DNA of 64,000 nt, from positions 186,001-250,000 of the forward strand of contig NC_015865.1 of NCBI RefSeq assembly GCF_000221185.1, in the 5' to 3' direction. Below the pieces are notes generated by a model that worked only from the letters and a program-made list of their open reading frames with translations, was not told the DNA's origin and did not search any database. A program made the translations under genes and the position numbers. The DNA is from Thermococcus sp. 4557. Its GTDB lineage: Archaea; Methanobacteriota_B; Thermococci; Thermococcales; Thermococcaceae. Within the stretch, counting starts at the first letter, position 1; every line of letters starts with the position of its first letter. This document shows, piece after piece, positions 36,471 through 43,882 of this stretch.

Positions 36471-38585
36471 ATGGCGAGTATAGAACCTTTGAGAAATTCT
36501 ATTTACTCCATCAACACATTTCTGAAGGGGGAGTACGAGGAATTTGGCTTCGTCATCGAAGAGGCTATCCTCTTCCCGTCAGGGGAGCATATGGCGGTCA
36601 TGGTAAGGCTTGAAGACGATTCCCGGTTTCTCCATGTTTTCAACACTGAGGGCACCATCATGCCCGGCTGGGAAAAGGGAATCTCTATTCCCTGCGCCGA
36701 CGAAGCCATACTTTTCCCGGGAAGGAATGGACTGGCGGTTTTCACGAAATGTGCCCCTGGTAAGGTGACCATCTACCCCGTGGTTGCCAAGGATCCGGAG
36801 GGGGAGTCGATCACCGTGACCTTCTCAAAGCTTCCCCTCTACGTGAACTTCACTCCAGAGGGGAGGCTGCTTTTCTTCGGCGACCATCACCTCGAGTACT
36901 TCGCTCCCGAGGGCCTTGGGGTTGTCAAGATACCCACTCCTCCTAATGGTTACGCCTACATTCACACCGTTGTGGACAGTAAAGAGGCACTTTACATGCT
37001 TTACACTTGGAGAAACGAGGGGAAACAAAGGCTAATGGTGGGAAGAATAAAGATTCCGGTTTTCCCCTACTACTCCCCCCGGGAGTTCTGGAACGGTATT
37101 GAAACAGTGTCCGCTGCATCGATGGTTTTGGGGAGCGGTAAGCCCGTGGGCGATCTGTACCTGCAAGAGGACGGTTCCTTCGTGGCTGTTCTCGGAACTA
37201 AGGGGGGTAGGGAAATCTACCTTCTAACACCCAGCCGGACAGGAGTCGTACTTATTCCCGGCGAGCTTATATACCTCCGCTTCACCTCGCGGGGGCTGTT
37301 CTTGATAACCGGGGTATACGGGGGCAGTATAAGTGCGGGCATCGTGCCACTGGAGCGCCTTCTCGAGTCCAGGGAAATCGGACGGGACGACCTTGAGGGC
37401 GTGTTCTCCCTCGGACGGTACGTGCCGAGCGTGGTGGATCCCAAGTATGCCGGCGTTTCAGACGACTGCGAAATCCTCTACCTGGGGAGAACGGCCTACC
37501 GCGCGGCAGGCCAGAAGCATTACTACTACCTCCGCAGGGACGTGGACTACCTCTACAGAATACGCTGGGAAACAGGAAGTGAGGAGCGCGAGGAGGCAGA
37601 GGCCCGGGAGGAAGAGGAGAATGCTGAGGAGGTGGGGTCTATAAGAACCCTCCTCCGGAGGTTCAGGCAGGTCATACTCTATGGCCCTCCCGGTACCGGG
37701 AAGACTTACCTCGCCCGGAAGGTTGCGATTAAGCCGGAGTTCGTATCCTTCCACCAGTCCTTCAGTTACGAGGACTTCGTTGAGGGCTTCCGGCCGGCGA
37801 AAGGCAGGGACGGCGTCGTTTACGACGTGGTGGACGGGGTTTTCAAGAGAACAGCCGTGGAGGCCATCTACGACTCCCTCCCCGAGAAGTTCAGGAGGAG
37901 GAACGCCACCTACGCGGAGAAGAAGAGAGCGGTTTTAGATTTCCTCGAAAGGAGGAAGGCGGGGGAGAAGGTGAAGCTGACCCCGCGGAGGGAGTTCTAC
38001 CTCGTCATAGACGAGATAAACCGCGGCAACATAAGCAGGATTTTCGGAGAGCTTATAACTCTCCTTGACCCCGACAAGAGGCTGGACGGACCCAACGAGA
38101 CCATCATGAGACTCCCATACTCTGGGGAACTGTTCGCGGTTCCACCAAATCTCTACATAATCGGCACAATGAACTCCGCCGACAGGAGTATAGCGTTGCT
38201 TGACATCGCCCTGAGGAGAAGGTTCGCGTTCTACGAGGTCCTACCAAGGCCTGAACTGCTGTCCGGAATGGGAGTCGGCGGAGTGAACTTGGAGCATCTC
38301 CTCTCGAGGCTCAACGCCATCATAGAGAGGGAGAAAGGCAAGGATTACACCATAGGGCACGGCTACTTCATGGACATCGCATCGTCCGAGAACCCGGAGG
38401 AGGATCTCTACCTGGTGTTCTACCACAAGATACTGCCCCTCTTCCAGGAGTACTTCTACGGCAACTGGGAGCAATTGGGGTCATTCTATCCTGGCTTCGA
38501 GTTCATAGACGACAGGGGCAGGATAGTGAAGATGGACCAGAAGTCTTTCATGGAGGCCCTTCGCCGGCTGGTGAGGGTGGAATGA
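36471..38585 (+). CDS. mcrB: McrB-type AAA+ restriction motor with beta-propeller-like N-terminus
   Basis: 704 residues. The C-terminal half is McrB-family AAA+: P-loop YGPPGTGKTYL (about 403-413), FHQSFSYEDFVEGFRP, Walker B YLVIDEINRGN (about 510) and the McrB signature GTMNSADRSIALLD (about 564), then the arginine-rich LRRRFAFYEV. In place of a known methyl-DNA reader, the first 370 residues show repeated short strands of the type AILFPSGEHMAVMV, AILFPGRNGLAVF, YVNFTPEGRLLFF, DLYLQEDGSFVAVLG, as in a beta-propeller. An acidic linker (EEREEAEAREEEENAEE) joins the halves. It overlaps mcrC by 4 bp. The ligand read by the N-terminus is unknown. Confidence 0.9.
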   Translation: MASIEPLRNSIYSINTFLKGEYEEFGFVIEEAILFPSGEHMAVMVRLEDDSRFLHVFNTEGTIMPGWEKGISIPCADEAILFPGRNGLAVFTKCAPGKVTIYPVVAKDPEGESITVTFSKLPLYVNFTPEGRLLFFGDHHLEYFAPEGLGVVKIPTPPNGYAYIHTVVDSKEALYMLYTWRNEGKQRLMVGRIKIPVFPYYSPREFWNGIETVSAASMVLGSGKPVGDLYLQEDGSFVAVLGTKGGREIYLLTPSRTGVVLIPGELIYLRFTSRGLFLITGVYGGSISAGIVPLERLLESREIGRDDLEGVFSLGRYVPSVVDPKYAGVSDDCEILYLGRTAYRAAGQKHYYYLRRDVDYLYRIRWETGSEEREEAEAREEEENAEEVGSIRTLLRRFRQVILYGPPGTGKTYLARKVAIKPEFVSFHQSFSYEDFVEGFRPAKGRDGVVYDVVDGVFKRTAVEAIYDSLPEKFRRRNATYAEKKRAVLDFLERRKAGEKVKLTPRREFYLVIDEINRGNISRIFGELITLLDPDKRLDGPNETIMRLPYSGELFAVPPNLYIIGTMNSADRSIALLDIALRRRFAFYEVLPRPELLSGMGVGGVNLEHLLSRLNAIIEREKGKDYTIGHGYFMDIASSENPEEDLYLVFYHKILPLFQEYFYGNWEQLGSFYPGFEFIDDRGRIVKMDQKSFMEALRRLVRVE

Positions 38586-39985
38586 AAAGGATTACCCTCT
38601 ACGAGTTCCAGAGGAAGTACCTGAGCACTATCCGTATGGAGGGCATGGACGTTACTCCCGAGAGCCTCCAGAGGTTCTTCGAGGTCATAAACAGCCTCTA
38701 CGGTAGAGAACATGAGGTCCTGAGCCTCAAGTACGACACGAGGCGGGGCGAGTACTACATCAAGGCCCACGGGAGTGTCGGCTTCGCCTACCATCTGAGC
38801 GAGCCTGGCTTTATGGTACAGGTGCTTCCCAGGCCTTACAGGCACGACCCTGATGAGTCCCGCTCCCTGCGCTTTTTCCTTAGCCTGATGAACCTCAGCG
38901 GGGGTTTGGGGCTTGGACGGAAAGAGATAGACGATGCCGTCGCCATCTACGCGCGGGGCGAGGGAGGGGTTCACGAGCTGTTCATGTACCTCTACGTTTA
39001 CCTGCTGGGCAGGGAACTCTTTCACGGCCTTTACAGGGGGTACTCGGAGGTTGAGGAGGAACTTCAGACGATACGGGGAAGGGTCCTTCTCTCCCGCCTG
39101 GCCAGGAGGCCCCCACTGGGTCGGGACGTTCCCGTGAGGCACGCGGTCCTCGACGTGGACACGCCCCTGAACAGGGTCCTGAGGGCGGCCCTGGAGGTGG
39201 TCGTGGAGGTTTCGGCGTGGGAGGGTGTGGCGAGGTCGGCCGAGGCTCTGGTGAGGTACTTTGCCGACGTCGGTCCTCTCCGGCAGGACGACATTAAGCG
39301 TGTCTCGTTCAACCCCCTGAACGAGAGGTTCAGGCCGATATTTCACCTGGCCACGATGATACTGATGGGCTTTGGAAAGCTCCCCGGGAAAGGCCTGATG
39401 GTGCCGGGAATATTCATAGAGATGGACCGCCTGTTCGAGGACCTTGTTTATCACACCGTCCTTACCGCCATCTCCGGAAGGGGAAGGGTTCACAGGCAAC
39501 ACCCCCTGCCGCCCATCGTCAGGGACGCGGAGGAGATAGGGGCCCGGACCGGTGCCGTCTTCACCTTCGGCCCGCCAAGACCTGACATCTTCGTCCAGAT
39601 GCCCGAGGGCCGGTGCATTCTGGAGGTGAAGTACCGGAACCTGAGTGTAAAGATGGGCGACACCTGGTGGCGCAAGCTCGTCAGAAGTAGTAGCGAACTC
39701 TACCAGGTTTACTCCTACTCCCGCATCTCCGGGGGAGGGGCGCTCCTAGTGTACCCTCGTCTTATGGGCCAGTACAACGGGTGGCTTCCGGACATGTTTG
39801 ATGAGAGCATCGAGACCTTCAGCTTCTTTGACGGCACTCCCTTGGGGATAGTGGGCTACGAGCTGTCGCGCATTGGCAGGGAGGTGCTCATAGCGCGCAG
39901 GGGAGTAGTCATCGACGGAAAAATCGCGGGGAACGTTAGGAGCCTCCTAGAGTCGGTATGCGCGTTGAAGGGGGAAAGGGTTTAA
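38582..39985 (+). CDS. mcrC: McrC-type nuclease subunit
   Basis: 467 residues. The N-terminal part is a McrC-like small beta domain with YHLSEPGFMVQVLPRPYR; the C-terminal part is a PD-(D/E)xK nuclease, GPPRPDIFVQMPEG then ILEVKYR (about 332-355), matching the D and E-x-K catalytic residues. With McrB it forms a translocating complex that cuts DNA after stalling. ATGA overlap with mcrB couples translation. The system is a modification-dependent (type IV) restriction system by family; the modification recognised is not predictable. Confidence 0.9.
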   Translation: MKRITLYEFQRKYLSTIRMEGMDVTPESLQRFFEVINSLYGREHEVLSLKYDTRRGEYYIKAHGSVGFAYHLSEPGFMVQVLPRPYRHDPDESRSLRFFLSLMNLSGGLGLGRKEIDDAVAIYARGEGGVHELFMYLYVYLLGRELFHGLYRGYSEVEEELQTIRGRVLLSRLARRPPLGRDVPVRHAVLDVDTPLNRVLRAALEVVVEVSAWEGVARSAEALVRYFADVGPLRQDDIKRVSFNPLNERFRPIFHLATMILMGFGKLPGKGLMVPGIFIEMDRLFEDLVYHTVLTAISGRGRVHRQHPLPPIVRDAEEIGARTGAVFTFGPPRPDIFVQMPEGRCILEVKYRNLSVKMGDTWWRKLVRSSSELYQVYSYSRISGGGALLVYPRLMGQYNGWLPDMFDESIETFSFFDGTPLGIVGYELSRIGREVLIARRGVVIDGKIAGNVRSLLESVCALKGERV

Positions 39986-40009
39986 AGTTTGGCACGTTAG
40001 TTTCCTCTG

Positions 40010-40786
40010 ATGGACATGGACCAGCGGAAAACCTCCGCGCTCATCATGCTCACCCTCATGGTTACCTTCGCCCTCATCCAGTCCTCAACCGTCCACGGCG
40101 GCACGACGGCCCTTAACTTCGAGTGGTACTTCTTCCTCTCCGCACTCTTCCTCTTCGGTGCCGCAGGTTACATCGTCAAGCTGGCCATCGAGGGCCGTCT
40201 CAACACCCGCAGCGCGAGGAAGGGGAAGAGAAACATCTTCGCAGACATGATAACGTTCCTGGCGCTGATGGTCGCGGTTTATCTGCTCTTCTTCAACAGG
40301 AGGCCTGAGAAGCTGGTGGAGGGCAAAGAAGTGGGTAGGACCCTCGAGGGGGTCTGGTACAACGTCACATCGGGCGATTTCGTGGTGGTGTGGAGGCAGT
40401 TCCCGGGCTGGGCCTACCTGATTCCAGTCCTTCTCTTCGTGGCCATAGTCCTCACGGCCAGACATGTCAAGAAAAAGCGGCCCGTTCCGGAGGTCAAGTT
40501 CGAGCCTGAGCTTACCTACGACGCCATCGAGGGAACGCCCGCTGAGAAGGTTATTCGAATGTACAAGAACGTTGTCGAGGGCCTCGTGGAAAAGGGATAT
40601 CCCTACCGGAAGAGCTGGACCCACTGGGAGCACGAGGAGAAGCTGAGGGAGATATTCCCCGACCTCAAGGACCTGGACGTTCTTACCCGGCTCTTCGAGA
40701 AAGCCAGATACGCCGAAAGATTGAGTGATGGGGACGTCGCTGTCGCCCGCGAGAGCTACGACAGACTCATGGAGTTCCTCAGGTAG
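40010..40786 (+). CDS. Membrane protein with DUF4129 domain
   Basis: 258 residues. Four hydrophobic helices are visible (ALIMLTLMVTFALIQSS, WYFFLSALFLFGAAGYIV, MITFLALMVAVYLLFF and WAYLIPVLLFVAIVLTA), followed by a cytosolic DUF4129 domain from about residue 170 (PAEKVIRMYKNVVEGLVEKG, ILTRLFEKARY-type end). Such proteins often accompany MoxR ATPase, DUF58 and transglutaminase genes; none adjoin here. Role unknown. Confidence 0.78.
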   Translation: MDMDQRKTSALIMLTLMVTFALIQSSTVHGGTTALNFEWYFFLSALFLFGAAGYIVKLAIEGRLNTRSARKGKRNIFADMITFLALMVAVYLLFFNRRPEKLVEGKEVGRTLEGVWYNVTSGDFVVVWRQFPGWAYLIPVLLFVAIVLTARHVKKKRPVPEVKFEPELTYDAIEGTPAEKVIRMYKNVVEGLVEKGYPYRKSWTHWEHEEKLREIFPDLKDLDVLTRLFEKARYAERLSDGDVAVARESYDRLMEFLR

Positions 40787-40847
40787 CGGGTAGCTTTAAA
40801 AGGGGCCGCGGTTAGAACCACCTAACTGAAAAGTGAGGGTGATGCTG

Positions 40848-41654
40848 ATGCCGATATTTGAGACCCAGGAGGAGACCCCGAAAATAAAGGAGCGCCTTCA
40901 CCGCGTCGGGATTACCAACCTGCGGAGCGTTGCGAAGATAAACTGGAAGGGAAAGGTTTACACGTTCCTCCCGCTCTTCGAGATAACCATCGACGTCCCG
41001 GAGGAGAAGAAGGGAATCCACATGAGCCGGCTGGTCGAGAGCATAACCGAGGCCATGAGCGAGGCCGTTGAGGAGGAGGTCATGGAGGCCCATCCCTCGC
41101 TCGAGGAGCTCGGGAAGGCGATAATCGGCCGCCTGGAGGGCAAGCACCCGCACAAGCGCGCCGAGGTCTGGATAAGAACCCACCTCATCATCCCGCGGGA
41201 AACCCCTGCGAGCGGAAGGACCACCTACGAGCCCTACGACGTCGAAGTCGGCGTCATAAAGCACTACGACGGCTCCTTCGAGAAGGTCCTCCGCGTCAAG
41301 GTCATCGGAAACACCGCCTGCCCCCACGCGATGGCCAACAACAACGGGAAGACCCACATACAGAGGGCCGTAGGCGAGCTTGAGGTCAGGACTGCTTTTG
41401 ATGAGGAGATAGCGCTGGAGGACATGATTGACGTTGTCGAGAGTTCGTTCAGCCATCCGACCTACACCCTGCTGAAGACGATAGACGAGAATGCAGTGGT
41501 CCAGGGAATGCACGCCAACCCGAAGTTCGTCGAGGACGTCGCGCGCGAGATATTCGCCAAGGCCAAGGAGCGCTTCAACGGGAGGATACACGTGAGGGTC
41601 ATCAGCAACGAGAGCATCCACAAGCACGATGTGATAGCGGAGACGTGGAGCTAG
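40848..41654 (+). CDS. mptA: GTP cyclohydrolase MptA/FolE2
   Basis: 268 residues of GTP cyclohydrolase IB type: [11 protein letters not shown], the metal-site segment [23 protein letters not shown] with its Cys and His ligands, and [16 protein letters not shown]. It opens GTP to start tetrahydropterin or archaeosine precursor synthesis. ATG 40848 follows GAGGGTGATGCTG; a start at 40833 would overlap the ribosome site. TTTAAAA near 40795 is a TATA box. The end of the gene (ETWS plus stop) recurs 500 bp downstream beyond relBE. Confidence 0.93.
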   Translation: MPIFETQEETPKIKERLHRVGITNLRSVAKINWKGKVYTFLPLFEITIDVPEEKKGIHMSRLVESITEAMSEAVEEEVMEAHPSLEELGKAIIGRLEGKHPHKRAEVWIRTHLIIPRETPASGRTTYEPYDVEVGVIKHYDGSFEKVLRVKVIGNTACPHAMANNNGKTHIQRAVGELEVRTAFDEEIALEDMIDVVESSFSHPTYTLLKTIDENAVVQGMHANPKFVEDVAREIFAKAKERFNGRIHVRVISNESIHKHDVIAETWS

Positions 41655-41674
41655 GTCCGAAATTTATTTATCGT
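41636..41674 (+). repeat. mptA 3'-end repeat, left copy
   Basis: AGACGTGGAGCT (41641-41652) followed by AGGTCCGAAATTTAT spans the last codons and stop of mptA. An imperfect copy stands at 42154-42192, so the relBE cassette is bracketed by direct repeats of a coding-gene end. The TATA of relB (TTTATTTAT) lies in the downstream part of this copy. Confidence 0.7.
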
Positions 41675-41703
41675 CCATCCCCCTAAATTTTGATGGTGAG
41701 AGA

Positions 41704-41889
41704 ATGGGTGTGACGCTCATAGATTTGCTCCATCGCATCGACGAAATAGAAAAGTTTCTGAAAGATCTCGTGGAGGTCAACCTCCAGCTTATTGAAGAGA
41801 CCGAGCCGGAGGAGTGGGAAAAAGAGGCCATCAAAGAACGTAGAACTGACGAGTTCCTTGAGTGGGACGTGGTAAAGGATGGGCTTTGA
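41704..41889 (+). CDS. relB: RelB-like antitoxin
   Basis: 61 residues: an N-terminal helical part (MGVTLIDLLHRIDEIEKFL) and an acidic C-terminal tail (EETEPEEWEKEAIKERRTDEFLEWD), like archaeal RelB antitoxins that wrap round RelE. GGTGAGAGA precedes the ATG. The end, GATGGGCTTTGA, overlaps what appears to be the original toxin ATG at 41879. The toxin reading frame behind it is broken. Confidence 0.75.
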   Translation: MGVTLIDLLHRIDEIEKFLKDLVEVNLQLIEETEPEEWEKEAIKERRTDEFLEWDVVKDGL

Positions 41890-42153
41890 GAACAGGTTCT
41901 GATAAGCAAGAAAGCCCTGAAAGAACTCCAGGGTATCCCACAACACGGGAAGGAGTTGATAAAGGACAGGATATCCAAGCTGTCTTTCTTCCCTCTGGCC
42001 CGACTGGATGTTCAAAAGCTCAAGGGATATGGGAACGTTTACCGCCTGCGCGTTGGACAGTATCGAGTAATCTTCGAGTACCTGAAAGAAGATAGAGTTG
42101 TCAAAATCCTAAAAGTAGGCAAGAGGGAGAACGTTTACGGGGATGACCTATAG
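41879..42153 (+). pseudogene. relE: RelE-like toxin with a one-base frameshift
   Basis: The frame ending at 42153 encodes a RelE core: KALKEL, then LDVQKLKGYGNVYRLRVG, QYRVIFEY and VVKILKVGKRENVY. Going upstream in that frame there is no ATG or GTG before a TGA at 41887, only TTG 41956 in mid-domain. ATG 41879, inside the antitoxin end, reads MGFENRF and then stops at 41900. Adding one base near 41897 would join both into MGFENRxLISKKALKEL..., a normal RelE of about 91 residues. So the toxin is frameshifted, or the sequence has an error here. Confidence 0.65.
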
Positions 42154-42192
42154 AAGAAGACGTGGAGCTGAAGGTTCGAAATTCAATATCGG
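42154..42192 (+). repeat. mptA 3'-end repeat, right copy
   Basis: AGACGTGGAGCT (42158-42169) is identical to the end of mptA and is followed by GAAGGTTCGAAATTCAATATCG, similar to the left copy with a 2-bp gap. It even keeps the ACG TGG AGC stop reading (TWS then TGA), directly behind the relE stop. Confidence 0.7.
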
Positions 42193-42404
42193 TTTCCCAT
42201 TTTTCGGGAGCCGAACTTCTTCCGAAATGATAAAACATTTTGTTAAACAATTTCGCCAATCATGGTATAACTCGGTTATTAACTTGAAGTAATTCGCTCC
42301 CTTATTTGCACTATGTCTCTTCTATGTTCATCATGGTCGATTTTTTGAAATCTGCACCTTAACTTCGAAGTAAAAGTTAAATATTAGTTGGAGGTATTAT
42401 CGAT
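42193..42404. other. AT-rich gene-free stretch
   Basis: About 210 bp without a credible frame on either strand. It is AT-rich and holds a perfect palindrome ACTTCGAAGT (42362-42371) and, just after it, TTAAATATT (42378-42386), a TATA box for the structured segment that follows. It may be left from whatever brought in relBE. Confidence 0.5.
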
Positions 42405-42470
42405 CGCCCGGTTGGGTGTATTGACTGCCCCTCGGGCAGGAGGGTCGGCAAACCCCTGCCACAGGGTAAT
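42405..42470 (+). ncRNA. Candidate structured RNA 1 upstream of the HD gene
   Basis: Some 25 bp after TTAAATATT begins a sharply GC-rich segment with no ORF. CTGCCC-CTC-GGGCAG (42425-42439) is a perfect hairpin and CCCTG-CCA-CAGGG (42454-42466) a second, followed by TAATTTT as possible terminator. Alternatively GGCAG (42435-42439) pairs with CTGCC (42456-42460), so two folds compete. Promoter, sharp GC rise and end hairpin support an independent small RNA on the plus strand; its class is not recognised. Confidence 0.5.
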
Positions 42471-42510
42471 TTTGATAACCACCCCTTAAAATTTTTGCGC
42501 TTCTTCTTGG

Positions 42511-42628
42511 AGTACAGCGGCCCATAACGGGACAGAACAGGTTTTAGTGGGGGGTAACCCCTGAGGGCTACCCCCCGGCCCGGGATAGAGGCCGGCCCGT
42601 ATCGGCCGGCAGGGTGCGTATCGCCGCC
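42511..42628 (+). ncRNA. Candidate structured RNA 2 upstream of the HD gene
   Basis: TTAAAATTTTT (42486-42496) could be a promoter element for a second GC-rich, ORF-free segment. GGGGGGTA (42549-42556) pairs with TACCCCCC (42569-42576), enclosing CCC-CTGA-GGG; then GCCGGCC (42591-42597) pairs with GGCCGGC (42604-42610) round a 6-nt loop. GGCC (42577-42580) and GGCC (42589-42592) add a small stem. These are among the strongest hairpins in the window. It ends before TTTATTAA (42632-42639), the TATA box of the HD gene. Confidence 0.55.
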
Positions 42629-42669
42629 ACGTTTATTAATCTTTCGATTCTATAGCCTCCGTGGTCAAA

Positions 42670-43746
42670 ATGAAAGTAATACGGGACACGATTCACGGAG
42701 ACATATCACTGGATGGTTTCACACTGAGGCTCGTCGATACCCCCGAGTTCCAGAGACTCCGGAGAATAACCCAGCTCGGCTTAGCTTTCCTCGCATACCC
42801 CTCGGCCAGGCACACGCGCTTCGAGCACTCGCTGGGAACTTTCTATCTTGCGAAAAGGATAGCCGAGCACAACCCCGAAATCGAGGAAGGCGCCGTTTAC
42901 GCGGCCCTGCTCCACGACCTCGGCCACTATCCCTTCAGCCACACGCTCGAGGCCCTCTACCCGCGGCACGAGGAGAATACGAAGTGGTTCATAAGGCATG
43001 GTGAAATCGGGGACGTGATCGGGGAGCACTATTCCGTGGGGGAGTTCTTCAAGCTCCTCAAGCACCCCCTCGTGAGCGGAGACATAGACGCCGACAGGAT
43101 GGATTACCTGGTGCGGGACGCATACTACACCGGCGTGGCCTACGGGTTGGTTGACCTCGACAGGCTCGTGAGGAATCTGCTGTGGAGGGACGGCATGCTC
43201 GTCGTTGGGGAGAAGGGTGTAATGGCCGCCCAGAGCCTTCTCCTGGCGAGGAGCATGATGTATCCCACCGTTTACCAGCACCACGTCTCGAAGATAGCGA
43301 GTGCCATGCTCGTAACGGCCGTTGAGCTCGAGGGGATTCCCTTCGAGGAAATACGCACCATGGACGAGGTTGATCTGATGGCAAGGCTCAGGGCGAGTGA
43401 GAGGGCGGAGGTTCGGGAGCTCGTTCGGGCGGTGGACGACAGGAGGCTCTACAAGCGCGTTCTCTACAGCGCCAGCGACCCCGGGGTGGACTCTGTCGCC
43501 GAACTCCGGAGGGAGCTTGGGGCCGAGTTTGGACACCTCGCCATCGTTGACTATCCCCCCAAACCCAAGTTCGAGGAGAAGAACGCCTTCGTGGAGACCG
43601 AAACCGGACTGAAGCGCCTCAGTGAGGTCTCGCCTCTCGTCCGTTCCCTCGTTGAACTGAAGGACACCCACTGGCGCTGGGGAGTCTACGCGAGGACGGA
43701 CGTGAGGGAGGAGGTTGAAAGGTTTCTGGGGGCTTTCTTTGATTGA
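42670..43746 (+). CDS. HD-domain phosphohydrolase
   Basis: 358 residues of the dGTPase-like HD superfamily: IHGDISLDGFTLRLVDTPEFQRLRRITQLG, ARHTRFEHSLGTFYLA (first His), ALLHDLGHYPFSH (HD pair) and DADRMDYLVRDAYYTG (last Asp). Relatives hydrolyse dNTPs or nucleotide messengers; the substrate is not evident. ATG 42670 lies 9 bp after a GTG at 42661; CCGTGGTC precedes it. TTTATTAA at 42632 is the TATA box. Confidence 0.9.
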   Translation: MKVIRDTIHGDISLDGFTLRLVDTPEFQRLRRITQLGLAFLAYPSARHTRFEHSLGTFYLAKRIAEHNPEIEEGAVYAALLHDLGHYPFSHTLEALYPRHEENTKWFIRHGEIGDVIGEHYSVGEFFKLLKHPLVSGDIDADRMDYLVRDAYYTGVAYGLVDLDRLVRNLLWRDGMLVVGEKGVMAAQSLLLARSMMYPTVYQHHVSKIASAMLVTAVELEGIPFEEIRTMDEVDLMARLRASERAEVRELVRAVDDRRLYKRVLYSASDPGVDSVAELRRELGAEFGHLAIVDYPPKPKFEEKNAFVETETGLKRLSEVSPLVRSLVELKDTHWRWGVYARTDVREEVERFLGAFFD

Positions 43747-43818
43747 GAGTGATTTTTTCATCCAAAACCCTTAAGTAGTTTGAACGTATCCTCGAGCCGC
43801 CGCTTCTCAACCGGGAAA

Positions 43819-43882
43819 AGCTTTATAACCGCACCTTTTAAGTGAGAGGTGAACAAGCTCATCAGGTTAGAAGGTGGTGTAA
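43819..43882 (+). promoter_or_regulatory. fusA promoter and leader
   Basis: AGCTTTATAACC (43819-43830) is a strong BRE/TATA, followed by a roughly 30-nt leader with GAAGGTGGTG ahead of the ATG. A second TATA-like TTAAGTAG near 43769 may add to it. Confidence 0.6.

Noticed and set aside
42405-42470. H/ACA guide RNA ending in CCACAG
   Set aside because: The hairpin before ACA is too short for a pseudouridylation pocket and no kink-turn was found.
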